Assembly: GCA_964017125.1 (NCBI GenBank)
Contig: OZ024902.1
Coordinates: 59,259,346-59,323,345, forward strand
Source of the DNA: Flabesymbios commensalis
Lineage: Eukaryota > Annelida > Polychaeta > Terebellida > Flabelligeridae
Length of the DNA stretch: 64,000 nt
Reading direction: 5' to 3'
A model generated the notes under the pieces. It worked only from the letters and a program-made list of their open reading frames with translations, did not search any database and was not told where the DNA came from. Below are positions 45,911 through 57,842 of the stretch, one piece after another (positions within the stretch are counted from its first letter, which is position 1; every line of letters begins with the position of its first letter). A program made the position numbers and the translations under genes.

Positions 45911-47024
45911 TTTTAGCCCGCCTTTTAATTTTAATTAAAAAAAGTGGGCTATTGCAATTGAAGTTCGGCCTCGTCGGCGTCGGCGTTAACATTTACTTGT
46001 GGGCACGATAACTTGAAAAGTTTTTCATGTTTCCTTCCCAAATTTGTTTTGCATGTTACTAATGACCACTTCTCGGACAAGTTCAATAATGGCTGGAAAA
46101 AAATTCAAAATGGCCGACTTATTGCGATTTTTCACCTTTTACGTCAATAATTTGACCTTGTGGGCGCGATAACTTGAAAAGTTTTTCACGTATCCTTTTC
46201 AAATTTGTTATGCATGCTACTAATGACCAGTTCTCGGACAAGTTCAATAATGGCCGAAAAAAAAAAAAAGGCCGATTTATTGTGATTTTTCACATTTTAC
46301 GTCAATAATTTGACCTTGTGGGCGCGATAACTTGAAAAGTTTTTCACATATCCTTTTCAAATTTGTTATGCATGTTACTAATGACCAGTTCTCGGACCAG
46401 TTGAATAATGGCCAAAAAAAAATAAAAAATAGCCGATTTATTGCGATTTTTCACATTTTACGTCAATAATTTGACCCTGTGGGCGCGATGACTTGAAAAG
46501 TTTTTCACATATTCTCTTCAAATTTGTTATGTATGTTACTTATAAGTAGTTCTTGGACAAGTTCAATAATGGCTGGAAAAAAAAAAAAAATGGCCGATTT
46601 ATTGTGATTTTTCTCATTTCACGTCAATAATTTGACCTTGTGGGCGCGATAACTTGAAAAGTTTATCACGTATCCTCCTCAAATTTGTTATGCATGTTAC
46701 TAATAAGTAGTTCTTGGACTAGTTCAATAATGGCTGAAAAAAATTCAAAATGGCCGATTTATTGCAATTTTTCGCATTTTACCTCAATAATTTGACCTTG
46801 TGGGCGCAATAACTTGAAAAGTTTTTCATCTATCATCTTCAAATCTGTTATGCATGTTACTAATAACCAGTTCTCGGATAACTTCAATCATGGCTGGAAA
46901 TTTTTTTTAAATGGTTGACTTATTGTCATTTTTTGCTTTTTACGTCAATAATTTGACCTTGTGGCCACTATAATGACTTCAAGTTCAATAATGGTGGCGG
47001 GCTAATGTCGAGTGTGCTCTTGTT
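45911..47024 (+). mobile_element. Array-type non-autonomous element (family P), 160-bp units, copy 1
   Basis: The left-end hairpin is AGCCCGCCTTTTAATTTT / AATTAAAAAAAGTGGGCT. Then comes GTTCGGCCTCGTCGGCG and about six tandem units with starts near 45996, 46157, 46315, 46476, 46637, 46797 and 46958 (spacing 158-161 bp). Each unit has CTTGTGGGCGCGATAACTTG, a GTTACTAATGACCAGTTCTC block and TTCAATAATGGC. The right end is GGCGGGCTAATGTCGAGTG, TGCTCTTGTT; its GGCGGGCT inverts the left end. No coding capacity. Confidence 0.85.
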
Positions 47025-47712
47025 TAGGAATTAAAATTTCATAAAAACACATAATATCGAATGAGCTTTTTATAATTTGTATGCTATAACATTTTTTATA
47101 ATTTGTATGCTAGATGAGCTGCCAGAATTATATACCTATATTTATAAATAATTAAGCCTTGAAATGAATGTAATAACTCACCCTCGGGTCAATAACACAT
47201 TTTTTTGGGGTTAATTATGGGCTGATGTCCCACACAGCATGCTAGCATTAACTCATCTTTGGTGCAGCGTGTTGGAGCAAGGTTGGATATTCCTGGCATG
47301 GTGGGGGGTGACGGGTTGGGGGTATTATTATGGCGGTGACAACATCCCAGTGTCTCCTTGTGGTTGACAACATCTCAACAGGTGATAGACTAGTGCATAC
47401 ATCGGCTACAGGTGCGGGGTGCTGTTGGTGACTTCAATTGAACACTGATTTCCATATGAACAATCACAATTAGATGGCTTGTGAAAATCTGCATGAACAA
47501 ATCACTCGATGACAGTGAACCGTTCAGCATGGCCAAGGCTAGGTATGGCATGGGCCAACCTCCCCAGTACCACACAAATGCTCGCCCAACCAAATAAGTT
47601 TGAACTTTATTATTTAAATCCTTTTTCATGAACCAATCGTGCAATAAATACAACGCGGAACTATAGTTTTGTAATTATGATGGAAACATTTGATCTATAT
47701 ATATATTATAAG
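47025..47712. other. Non-coding DNA
   Basis: No gene is recognised. A minus-strand frame at 47390-47653 has no domain signal. Confidence 0.35.
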
Positions 47713-47822
47713 CCAGGTAAACACACAACATTTGTATAGCATTTATTCAACGACGACCCCAACGTCTTCGATGTTGCTCCAACATTGTATAATTGTTATA
47801 CAAATGTTGTATGTTGACGGGG
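47713..47822. repeat. Palindromic MITE, ACATTTGTAT subtype
   Basis: CCAGGTAAACACACAACATT...ATACAAATGTTGTATGTTGACGGGG, with centre CCAACGTCTTCGATGTTG. The same subtype is at 1749-1863. Confidence 0.75.
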
Positions 47823-47964
47823 AGGTGACATAACTGTTTTCCATAAACTAACTAGCATTAGGCCTACACAGTGGTTAATTTGCGATGAAATAGTGAAAAA
47901 TTCACAAAAGATAATTATTCAGCTCATTTAATTCTACAATCTTGGGGCCCTTCATGGGTGGGTC

Positions 47965-48080
47965 AGATCCTCACTTTCCTCACATTTTAGAGGCAAATCC
48001 TCACTTTCCCAGCATTTTCAAAATCCTCACTTTCCTCGCATTTTCAAAATCCTTACTTTCCTCACATTTTCAAAATCTTG
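47965..48080 (+). repeat. Minisatellite, 26-27-bp unit
   Basis: About four units of CCTCACTTTCCTCGCATTTTCAAAAT. Confidence 0.85.
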
Positions 48081-48140
48081 TCAGCACTGATCCAAAACAA
48101 AGCGAACATGTTCTGTGTGCAGGGTAACTTGACTTGTTTA

Positions 48141-48218
48141 CCCAGCAAACAAGACATATCCACCGGATGCCCGACCAAAGTGTGGGTCAAACACCGGGCA
48201 GACATGTCATGCTCGCTG
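48141..48218. repeat. Palindromic MITE, variant
   Basis: CCCAGCAAACAAGACAT at the left and ATGTCATGCTCGCTGAG at the right, with GCCCGACC / GGTCAAACACCGGGC inside. Confidence 0.55.
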
Positions 48219-48464
48219 AGAAGAGCATATGATTTTTTGAGAAAAACTGCATACGGACTGTCCACATGTATGCTCAGCAGCAACACATAACAACACAATA
48301 TACCGACCCAGTCGCTGTCCAGTACCGGGCCTGAGTCGAGACAAAGGACCAACACTAAAACGGGACCGGACCAGTAACTTGCCCACCGATAGGTACACAA
48401 GCATAAATAAAGTATAGGTGCTGATGTCTCAAACAATGCAAACATCAGCACAACCATAGGCCAA

Positions 48465-48555
48465 CCCAGCAAACACACAGAAAAAACGTACAACACCCCT
48501 TCAATGTCAGACCAACGGCGAAGGCATTTGGCCGACTCTGCACAAATGCCATACA
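48465..48555. repeat. Palindromic MITE, partial
   Basis: CCCAGCAAACACACAG at the left, AATGTCAGACCAACGGCGAA at the centre, then GGCCGACTCTGCACAAATGCC. The right end is lost. A further scrap (CATTAGCTAACATTGGGTCA..TTTCGTGTTTGTTGG) lies at 48768-48808. Confidence 0.55.
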
Positions 48556-48808
48556 GGACTAGTAAAACTGTTTGCGCGACTAGTAAAGTTTTGTAATTAC
48601 TAGTCCTGTGTGCTAGTTAAAAAATTCAGAAAGTTCTCTCCTTGCTGGGCTTCTGTACTTTTGAATAGACAGATTTTTGTTTTTCAAATGAAAGCACATT
48701 CAGTGTGCCCAGAGAACACATTGACTTGACTGTATCATTTTCTGCGATGCAGGTTCAATAATAAAACAACATTAGCTAACATTGGGTCAACCTTTCGTGT
48801 TTGTTGGA

Positions 48809-49160
48809 ATTAAAACTGTTAATTTAATTGATTTAATCTCGCGAATATCACCAGATCTACAGTATCAAAAAGCAAAAAAAAAATTTTGGATGATTTTTGG
48901 GCTAATTGTTTAGCTTTAATGAGTTTATAGAGGGGTATCATTTATAATTATAAAATTATTACATGTCAAATGACCTAACATTTTAACTCTGAAATATTTT
49001 TTTATGCAATGTTCACAATAGATGCCAAATGACCAGGAAATAAAGCTTACAAAATTTCATAAAATGGCCTGAGAATTGACTGAGTAATCAACGAACTTTC
49101 ATTTTGGACAAGCCATAATCAATTATTATCCAGATGAGCTAATTTAATATGCATATCATT
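48809..49160. other. AT-rich non-coding DNA
   Basis: Repeat-like sequence resembling 42480-42800 in part. No gene is seen. Confidence 0.4.
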
Positions 49161-50073
49161 TTTAGCCTGCCTTTTAATTTTAATTAAAAAAAGTGGGCTA
49201 TTGCAATTAAAGTTCGGCGGCGTCGGCGTTAACATTTACTTGTGGGCGTGATAACTTTAAAAGTTTTTCATGTATCCTTCCCAAATTTGTTAGGCATGTT
49301 ACTAATGACCAGTTCTCGGACAAGTTCAATAATGGAGAAAAAAATTCAAAATGGCCGATTAATTGTGATTTTTCACATTTTACGTCAATAATTTGACCTT
49401 GTGGGTGCGATAACTTGAAAAGTTTTTCATGTATCCTCTTTGTTTTCATGTTACTAATAGGCAGTTCTCGGACAAGTTCAATAATGGCTGAAAAAATATT
49501 TGAAGTGGCCGATTTATTGCGATTTTTTCGCATTTTACGTCAATAATTTGACCTTGTGGGCGTGATTACATTAAAAGTTTTCCATGTATCCTTCCCAAAT
49601 TTGTTAGGCATGTGACTAATGACCAGTTCTCGAACAATTTCAATAATTGTAAAAAAAAGCAAAATGACTAATTTATTGTGATTTTTTGCATTTTTACGTC
49701 AATAATTTGACCTTGTGGGCGCCATAACTTGAAAAGTTTTTCATGTATCCTCTTTAAAATTGTTATGCATGTTACTAATAAGCAGTTCTCGAACTGTTTT
49801 TCAGTTTAAGAATGGCTGAAAAAATATTCGAAGTCAATAATTTGACCTTGTAGGCACGATAACATGATAAGTTTTTCATGTATCCCTCCCAAATTTGTTA
49901 TGCGTGTTACTAATGACCAGTTCTCGGACAAGTTCAATAATTGCTGATAAAAAATCAAAATGACTGATTTATTGTGATTTTTTGCTTTTTACGACAATAA
50001 TTTGACCTTGTGGTGACAATAATAGCTTCAAGTTCAATAATGGCGACGGGCTATTGTCGAGTATGCTCTTGTT
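49161..50073 (+). mobile_element. Array-type element (family P), copy 2
   Basis: Same left hairpin (AGCCTGCCTTTTAATTTT / AAAAAAGTGGGCT) and the same right end (GACGGGCTATTGTCGAGTAT, GCTCTTGTT) as 45911-47024. About five units with starts near 49239, 49398, 49553, 49712, 49857 and 50007; two are shortened. More diverged than copy 1. Confidence 0.85.
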
Positions 50074-51080
50074 ATAATTATTTTTTTAACATGTGTAATG
50101 CCTAATAAGTTTTTTTCTTAGAATTAACAGAAAGTTATAAGGTATGCATACAATTCACATAAGCCTAAGGTATGACTGATTGATTGCTGAAAAGTGAAGC
50201 TTTATAAAATATGTGTGATGACACGAAGATCTTAACTATAATTAAATACAATGGTAATCCCTTCAAGTCACACTTTATCGGAAATTTTAAAATAAGTGTG
50301 AAAGTACATGCAAAAATTATTATGACACAAACTACAGTGGCGCGCACATGGATTGTGACATAACTACCTAAATATAAATTTGAGGATCAGCTCAACTATA
50401 ACCCCGTTTTGTCCAGCGAAAAATGCATCAACCAAGGATCAGCTCAACTTTGATCTGACCCATGGCCTAATTCTGCTGTATGCAACAGGGCCCAAGCGAT
50501 TACTTGAATCTTTATTAAGCAATGATAGTATTGATTTTACATTATAATAAAAGAATATAGTCCTATGTGAAATTAATACTGTAGTGTACTTCATGCGTAA
50601 TAATTTTCCCTCGAAACCAATTTTTTACCATTTTACCATTACCAATCTCTTAAATTGTCAGTTATTATGTTGTAATTCAGTTACTTAAATAAAGATACTA
50701 GGACTTAGAACACTGTGATTATATTACATATTGCATTGCAGTCACACCCTTTAAATAACGGTCCCAAAATACATGATATACAGAGAAGTGAACAATATTT
50801 CATGTGAAAATAAATTTGTGCTCCCAGAGAAATAAGAGAGAGAAATAATTTTATACATCGATGCCCAAAATAAGAAATATAGGAATAGTTAACATTAAAT
50901 CTCATTCTTAATTCTCTCTTAACTGGTAAATGTGCAACCCAAAATTTAATAGACTTGTTAATAGACTTGCACAAATCTAATCTATGGACATATTGAAAAC
51001 TTAAGAACATATCAAGGCGCCAAATAAAAATGCTGATTTTGGCTTGATGGTGTCGCTTTGATGGATTTATTAACGATTCA
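50074..51080. other. AT-rich non-coding DNA
   Basis: A 101-codon minus-strand frame at 50705-51010 has no recognisable motif and a composition typical of AT-rich chance frames, so it is not annotated as a gene. Confidence 0.35.
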
Positions 51081-51086
51081 CTACAT

Positions 51087-51427
51087 CAGGGTTCGAAATT
51101 AGTGGTGGTCCGGTGGCCCGAGGCCACCAAATTTTCCGCAGGACCACCAGAACACTGGGTAGTAGTGGTCTGACAAGCCACTGAAATTTTCCAGACCAAA
51201 ATTGTTTAAAAGATCTTAAATAAATTATCTCTTTGTTCAGAATAGTGGGTAGCAGTGGAGTGGCAGGCCACTAATATTTCCCGGCCAAAAATTGTGTAAA
51301 AGTGTTGTGTATTCAGGTACAATTTTTAAAAATCTGACAGGACCACCAGAAATGGAAGAGGGCTACCAGATTTTGGGGGCTGGTGGTCTGCTGGGCTAGT
51401 GCTCCAGAAACTTAATTTCTAACCCTG
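51087..51427. mobile_element. 341-bp MITE with CAGGGTTMGAAATTA TIRs
   Basis: The termini CAGGGTTCGAAATTAG and TTAATTTCTAACCCTG are inverted repeats of about 15 bp. CTACAT lies directly outside both ends (51081-51086 and 51428-51433), a 6-bp target-site duplication. Internal GGTGGTCC / GGACCACCAG words make it partly fold back. Confidence 0.8.
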
Positions 51428-51433
51428 CTACAT

Positions 51434-51960
51434 GCCAGATGGGCTAACTTTTAAACTATATGATTATTATTTCAATAATTGTGTTGTATATTATGCACAG
51501 TTTTGTTCACACAAATTTTCACTCACTTGAAAATTAAAATGATTATTTTGGTCTGATTGTGTCACTGTTATGGATAATGCACACAGTTTTGTTCACACAA
51601 ATTTTCACTCACTTGGAAGTTGTGGGTCATAGTAGCAAGACACAACTTGAAGTGGGTGGACATTTAACCCTTAGACCACTGAGCTAAGATCCACAACTTC
51701 AAGTGACTGAAAATGTGTGTTATTTGTGGAATTTAGGTCCCAACATATAACAGTTTTTTTAAGAGTAAAAGCATATTTTATTTTTAACAACTGGTTATAT
51801 AGTTGCTCATAAAAACACGGAGTGTCTACTATAGTCGACATCAGTGTTCTAGGGTTAAAATAGGGGCGGATATCTCAGCGGGAGAATGGTTAAATAATAA
51901 AAGATGTACATTTCAATATATTGTTTGTAAGTGTGATTCCCATTTCTTTCTTTTGTTTAG
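51434..51960. other. Non-coding DNA upstream of the 72-residue gene
   Basis: A local repeat (ACAGTTTTGTTCACACAAAT, TTTTCACTCACTTG) occurs at 51497 and 51582, and an inverted AAGTGGGTGG...CCACAACTTCAAGTG pair follows. The stretch presumably contains the intron that ends at 51960; its 5' exon was not found. Confidence 0.4.
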
Positions 51961-54900
51961 ATGCCGTAGAATTGCAAAGCCTATTATTATGACTTCAGTG
52001 ATTGATGTTCTTCAAGGTATGTGTTAATGCTAAACATGTTATTATAGGATTATTAAGTCTCCACCCACTATGTGGTGGAGACTAATAGTTTTAGTGCTGT
52101 CTATTGTTATTATTATTATTATTCAACAATTTGTTAACGTGAACACTCTCCAGTCGTCAATTTTTATCTGATCTTTGCAAATTTTTCTTCTGAACACCCT
52201 CTGATGAATTATCTCGCTTAAGTTAGGAAATCAGCTAATTTGCATATCCAAGGTGGCAGCCATGGGCAAATTTGTGAATTCAAGGTCGACGACCAACGTG
52301 AACGCTCCCCAGTCGCCAATATTCATTGGATCTTCGCGATTTTTTTTCTGAACACCCCATGATGAATTATCCTGCTCAAGTTGAAAATCGGCAGATTTTC
52401 ATATCCAAGATGGCTGCCACGGGCTAATTTACATATTCAAGATGGACGTGAATGCTCTCCAGTTGTCAATACAACACCCTCTGATGGATTATCCTGCTTA
52501 AGTTTGAAAAACCGGGGAGTTTGCATACCGTATCTAAGATGGCCACCATGGACTAATTTTCGTATTCAAGATCGAAGTGAAAGCTCTCCAGTCATTAATA
52601 TTTATCGAATCTTCAAGAACTTTTTTCTTGGTATGCTCTGATAGATTTTCCTGGCTGAGCTTGAAAATCGGCAAATTTGCATATCCAAGATGTCCACCAT
52701 GGACTGATTTTCATATATTCAAGGTCGACGTAAATGCTCTCCAGTCCTCAATTTTCATCTGATATTCGCGATTTTTTTTCAAAACCCTTTTTGGCGGATT
52801 TTCCTGTTTTGAGTTTGAAAATTTGCAAATCCATGGCACTTCTGTTATATAGCCCCATCATTACTGCATGGCAATAAACACTCAATTGTGGAAGGTGGAG
52901 ACTTTCATTTTTGCTCGTATTCTTCTGTAAATGAAGTGTTGAGCATGACAGATTTTAATCAAATTATAATGATCAAGAGATAAATGTAATATTACGGGCA
53001 TTGTGAAAAGTCAACGACATTAGAGATCCCAAGTAAAAAATGGACTGGTGATAATTTGCCCTGAGATATTTGTATCGCTCAAAGGCCAGTGCCCAGGCAA
53101 ATGGCATGTCTTTGTTTTAGCTCTGTTATATCTTTTTGGGTGGTTGAAGGAGTGAAGGCAACGTTCAAATAGATTACAACTTTTAGAAACATCCGCTGGC
53201 AGTGTAATCAGGTTTCGAAAAAGACTAATTATGACTAAATGTCGGTAATTACATTTTTGTCTTTTAGATCCACCCGTTTTTCAATGCCATGTTTTCCATT
53301 TGCGAAGATTGACAGGAAAGTTGTATTGAGTCAACAATTTGATTATTTCCTTCTAAAGATATTTTTTTTTATAATTTACTAGCCGTAATCTACGACAATA
53401 AGTTTCTAACTCGTATTAGGATAAGTATGTAAGGTCTCAGATCATCAAATACGGTGCTAGTTTAACTACATCGGGAAATAGCCGTTTAACGACGCTTTCC
53501 CAACGAGTCTCACTTTTCAGAACACGTAGGTTCAAAACACCTAAATTGGGCCAATTGACATGATTATTTTACATCTTTGCAGGACATCGTGAACATCACC
53601 AAAATACACAGATTATATTTATAGGATGTTCGTGGCTGGTGTAGTGACAAAAAGGAAGGGATTCTCCTCAGTGTTAATGCTTTCAAAGAAAAAAACAAAT
53701 CAAAATCGGACCCTTCAGTTCATGTAGACACCCAGCGGCTTGGTCAAAGCCATGATAATAAAAAGATGGTTGTCATTAAATGTATGACCATTCTGAAATA
53801 CACACTTATCGGGTATATATCTTTTTCAAATGGAGGGTGGAGAAAGATAAAATAGATTTATGATGATATAAGCCTGAATAACACAAATTTAAACTTGTCA
53901 ACTTTTCAAGTTCGGGGGCAGTTGGGCCTGTCACTTTAAACATGCTTGTGTGTGATCACTGATGCTAGTCGAATATCATGGTCATAAGCAACAAATTCTG
54001 CTAATATGGCATCAGAGCATGGGTCTAGATGGGGCACAAAATTCAATGTGATACTGATTAAATTATGCCCTGCTATTAAATGTTGTATCGAATCTATCCA
54101 GGATTGAAATTGTAGGAAGAAAATGATTATTTTGATAACTAAACTCAAGGGAATGTTGAAAAAACTTTTGTCAGACATGATGTGCCAAATTATGCCATGC
54201 TAAGCTAATTTGTTTGGTTTGTTAATTGAATATAGATCTGGTGGAGTCTGTACATTCTCTTCAAATTGCAGTGAGAACTTTGAATACAAATTTAACGTCA
54301 CTGAATGATCAGCAAGCTGATGTATCTCAAACATGCAAAATATGGGTATGTATAGAACAGTATCTTACTGTTAACCCGGTATGTATAGAACAGTATCTTG
54401 TAACTGTTAACCTGGTATGTATAGAACAGTATCTTACTGTTAACCCGGTATGTATAGAACAGTATCTTGTAACTGTTAACCCGGTATGTATAGAACAGTA
54501 TCTTGTAACTGTTAACCCGGTATGTATAGAACAGTATCTTGTAACTGTTAACCTGGTATGTATAGAACAGTATCTTGTAACTGTTAACCCGGTATGTATA
54601 GAACAGTATCTTACTGTTAACCCGGTTTGTATAGAACAGTATCTTACTGTTAACCCGGTATGTATAGAACAGTATCTTGTAACTGTTAACCCGGTATGTA
54701 TAGAACAGTATCTTGTAACTGTTAACCCGGTATGTATAGAACAGTATCTTGTAACTGTTAACCCGGTATGTATAGAACAGTATCTTGTAACTGTTAACCC
54801 GGTATGTATAGAACAGTATCTTGTAACTGTTAACCCGGTATGTATAGAACAGTATCTTGTAACTGTTAACCCGGTATGTATAGAACAGTATCTTGTAACT

Positions 54901-56065
54901 GTTAACCCGGTATGTATAGAACAGTATTTTGTAACTGTTAACCCGGTATGTATAGAACAGTGTCTTGTAACTGTTAACCCTTGAAACAATGATCTTTACC
55001 AGTGGTTTTTAGCAGCAGTTGTACAACAAGAGTCACATTTTATAGGTGACTTATTAATTAAAAATATTCATTATTTTTGTTTAAAGATTCAGATTAGAAA
55101 TATGTTTGATTTTTTACTACTGCCTAAGTTAACAATTACAAGTGCTGAACTGTTTGTTACTAATTTTGATTCATTAAGCACGGTCCACCTCTGCAGTCAT
55201 TTGTTTTAAAAATAGCTGCTAATGTATCAACTTTTGCTTCCTCATACTTCACGTAATTATCACATACCACTGGTATTTTTTTTTCCTCATATCATCAACC
55301 CATTTAATTACTAAGGTCACTAACAATAACAATAAAATCTTCATAGTGATTTTCAGGAAAAAAATTATATTGGATCTCCTTTTGATTTGGCAAATATGCT
55401 CAGCTATATCAGATCAGCCAATGACCTGATCAACTTTTGGGAGCAAACAATTTCAAAAAGACCTTTTAGCAGTCATTTTGATTTTGAGTAATTTTGTCAT
55501 ATTTACATAACTGAAAAGCAATGCAAAATAGCTGGACCATGAATGTAAATAAAATGTAAGGTCTCGCAAGGATAACCCATGACAAATTTCGCAGAAATAA
55601 TATTTAAAATGGCAGACTGGTGGCCATTTTTAATCGTTTTTCTCATTATATCAGGAAATCTTGCATGATAGCTAAAGCTGGTAGCCATTTAGTTTCAAAT
55701 AAAAATAAAATAACATGTGTTACATAAGGATAACCCCCTAACAATTCAAAGTTTGCTGATCTATATCAAATTTAAAATGGCCGACTGGCAGTAAGGTAGG
55801 GCTGCTTTAGTGTTTGTTTAGAAACAACTGTTTCTAGTTTGATACTAAATTGCTACCAAAAGTCCCATATAATTTATATATAGTATAAGTATACATGTAT
55901 AATATTATTATGGGAATCCAAATCATATTTTGTTGGATTGACCAGTCTCTTGAGGAGTTTATACATTTTAAAATATTTTTTCAGAAAGGTTGGATGGAAA
56001 ATTCATCCATGTTTGATGAAATGAAGAAACAGCAGCAAAATGATGAAGATTATGATTTGGAGTGA
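51961..56065 (+). CDS. Three-exon gene, unidentified 72-residue coiled-coil protein
   Basis: Exon 1 is 51961-52016 (acceptor TTTTGTTTAG; ATG at 51989; donor CAAG|GTATGT). Exon 2 is 54236-54345 (acceptor TTGAATATAG; donor TATGG|GTATGT). Exon 3 is 55985-56065 (acceptor ATTTTTTCAG; stop TGA). Coding lengths 28, 110 and 81 nt join in phase into 72 codons plus stop. An acceptor before the ATG implies an upstream 5' UTR exon. Residues 4-36 (VIDVLQDLVESVHSLQIAVR...) have heptad-like hydrophobics and few helix breakers, a coiled coil. Then come CKIWKGWMENSSMF and an acidic tail NDEDYDLE. The size suggests a small complex subunit, but I do not recognise the family. AATAAA occurs at 56328 and 56776. 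Intron 1 (2.2 kb) hosts an array element; intron 2 (1.6 kb) opens with a minisatellite that repeats its own donor. Confidence 0.62.
52056..52903 (-). mobile_element. Array-type non-autonomous element (family R), about 155-bp units
   Basis: A hairpin, AGTCTCCACC-CACTATGT-GGTGGAGACT (52056-52083), marks one end. GGTGGAGACT at 52894-52903 is the opposite terminal repeat. The core has about five units with CTCTCCAGTCGTCAAT near 52147, 52302, 52455, 52582 and 52738. Each unit carries CTGAACACCCTCTGATG and CCAAGATGGCCGCCATGG-like words. It lies wholly inside intron 1 of the 72-residue gene. Strand is set by placing the hairpin at the 3' end, as in HINE elements, which is an inference. Confidence 0.75.
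52904..54235. other. Rest of intron 1
   Basis: No further exon is convincing. A short acceptor-like CTTTGCAG at 53580 is followed by a frame of about 19 codons, rejected as weak. Confidence 0.4.
54346..54981 (+). repeat. Minisatellite of 18 units starting exactly at the exon 2 splice donor
   Basis: The unit is GTATGTATAGAACAGTATCT then TGTAACTGTTAACCCG (36 bp). Fourteen units are 36 bp and four (1st, 3rd, 8th, 9th) are 33 bp, together 636 bp. The first base of unit 1 is the G of the donor GT, and every later unit starts with the same GTATGTATAG after CCG or CTG. All lengths are multiples of three and the unit has no stop, so exon 2 stays open through the whole array to TGA at 54982. The reverse strand is open too. 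Confidence 0.97.
54982..55984. other. Rest of intron 2
   Basis: AT-rich. Short CCATTTTTAATCG / AAAATGGCCGACTGG words near 55615 and 55777 resemble array-element units. No exon is seen. Confidence 0.45.
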
Positions 56066-56327
56066 AGTGTTCATTATTAAATTGCCTGCACTATTTATTT
56101 ATAAATAGGAGTATGAATGGTATCCCAGGTGTAAAGTCTCATGTTTACTGGCTATGTCTTCTTTAATCCTCCCTCATATACCGGTATGTACATCCCAGGT
56201 AGTTCATCACATAAATAGGATTAAACTTGTGATGCCACGATTCCCATCCCAAAGTGAAGAAATAACATAATTTCTATAAAAATAACCAAATACAGAAGGA
56301 AGCTCAAATATTTTATCACGAGGTTTG

Positions 56328-56333
56328 AATAAA
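56328..56333 (+). promoter_or_regulatory. Candidate poly(A) signal
   Basis: AATAAA 263 bp after the stop of the 72-residue gene. An alternative AATAAA lies at 56776. Confidence 0.35.
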
Positions 56334-57842
56334 TGTGGTAAAAAACACTATTCTCTACTATTCCTACATACGTGGCCTATTTTTTTATGCACTTATATAA
56401 TATAAATTATCACTTTGATAAAGCATACCTGCCGTGTTTACTTGCAGTCCAATCATATATTCACCATTTTCTCTGCCTTTTTACATTCATAAAAAATGTA
56501 TGTATCAGACATTATGTACCTAAAGGTAAGTCAGTAAGCTAAGGTATTAGGCTGACAAACTGACTGATATACCATATTTATTCTAATGAACGCTCATATT
56601 CCAATAAATGGCCACCCTCCTGATTTGAAAATAAAATCCACGATCATGGGCGTTTATTACAATAAAGATTGTACCAAATACATTATGAATTTAATTGTAC
56701 ATGTATATATATTTTATATCTGTTGGCATATCTGCATCTCTGAAAGGTACATTGGTCATACAATATTAGAACCTAAATAAACATTATACTTGTTTTAATC
56801 TCTTGTTTGTTTTCATTTTCACCTCCATAGTCCTTGAGCTGATTCTGAGAACTAGTCTGAATCCAAAGTTTGCTGCACGTTCTCACAGAGCATAGGTTTC
56901 TCACTTTTTAAATCTTTATTTGGTATGTACGTGTATGTAGGCCTAACTATTTTGAAACATTACCCCTCTAAAATGTGTTCGATAGAAAAAAAAACCTTTT
57001 AAAAAAAATGGTGATTTTTGATTTAAATTTATGTCTCGGTAAACACCAATCATTACACTGCAATGTTTTTTACATATATAAGTTTACTGTTGAATACGTA
57101 CCAGGTGAAATTCGCGATAAATGTTATGGTTTTTGTCAGCTACAAGTGTTTAAATGGCAATGTTCTCATTTTCACCTCAAAGGACCTTTCGTACACATTT
57201 TAAGAGGGGTGATGTTTTTCAAATGAAAGCTGGTGAACCAAAGAAACAAATTATACCATAAAACCTATGTTCTTCTAGGGGTGCAACAAAATCTAATTTT
57301 TCAGAATCAGCTCCAGGATTACCACACTGGATAATTTTTAATTATGTTTTTTTTTTAAACTGTATGTGGACAATTTGTGTGTGGCTACCCAGCACCGCCT
57401 CATGTTTGCTAGGTAATTATCTTAGTGAGTTGTATCTTAGTTACATTCTCCCCAATATAAAAGTTACCACATAAGACAAAATCAATTGGTTTTCCTGCAT
57501 TTGACACAAAATTATAATTCCCTGTGGGGGGGGGGGAAGGGGGGGGGGGGTTAAAAACAATTTTCCAGCAATGCCATCTCCACCTAAATGAAAAATGTCA
57601 AGAAACACAAGACTGGTCAGTAGGTAATTCAAAGCGCAAAAAGTGATGTAAAGACCCACTCGGGATAATTTATAAATAGAAACTCCTCCAAATATATTGT
57701 ATACAGATATATATATACAATGTTAGTTTGTGGTAAATTTGGTACCGCTTAAATGGCCCAATAAAAGTGATTTGTTTAAACTGTATTTTATGTGGATCAA
57801 CACCGAAAAATGCAACAACAAGTGCAAATCGGAGGGATATGG
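56334..57842. other. Non-coding DNA
   Basis: No gene is recognised. A poly-G tract lies at 57526-57550. An AAAGTTTGCTGCACGTTCTC stretch near 56864 has no partner in the window. Confidence 0.4.

Noticed and set aside
48062-48496. 144-residue minus-strand hydrophobic frame
   Set aside because: It runs through a minisatellite edge and a palindromic MITE, with no recognisable domain.
53581-53645. Possible extra exon after TTACATCTTTGCAG
   Set aside because: It would fit the exon 1 phase but reaches a stop after about 19 codons and has no donor; exon 2 at 54236 is a better partner.
54327-54989. 220-residue minus-strand frame of VTRYCSIHTGLT repeats
   Set aside because: Antisense reading of the 36-bp minisatellite, explained by unit length divisible by three.
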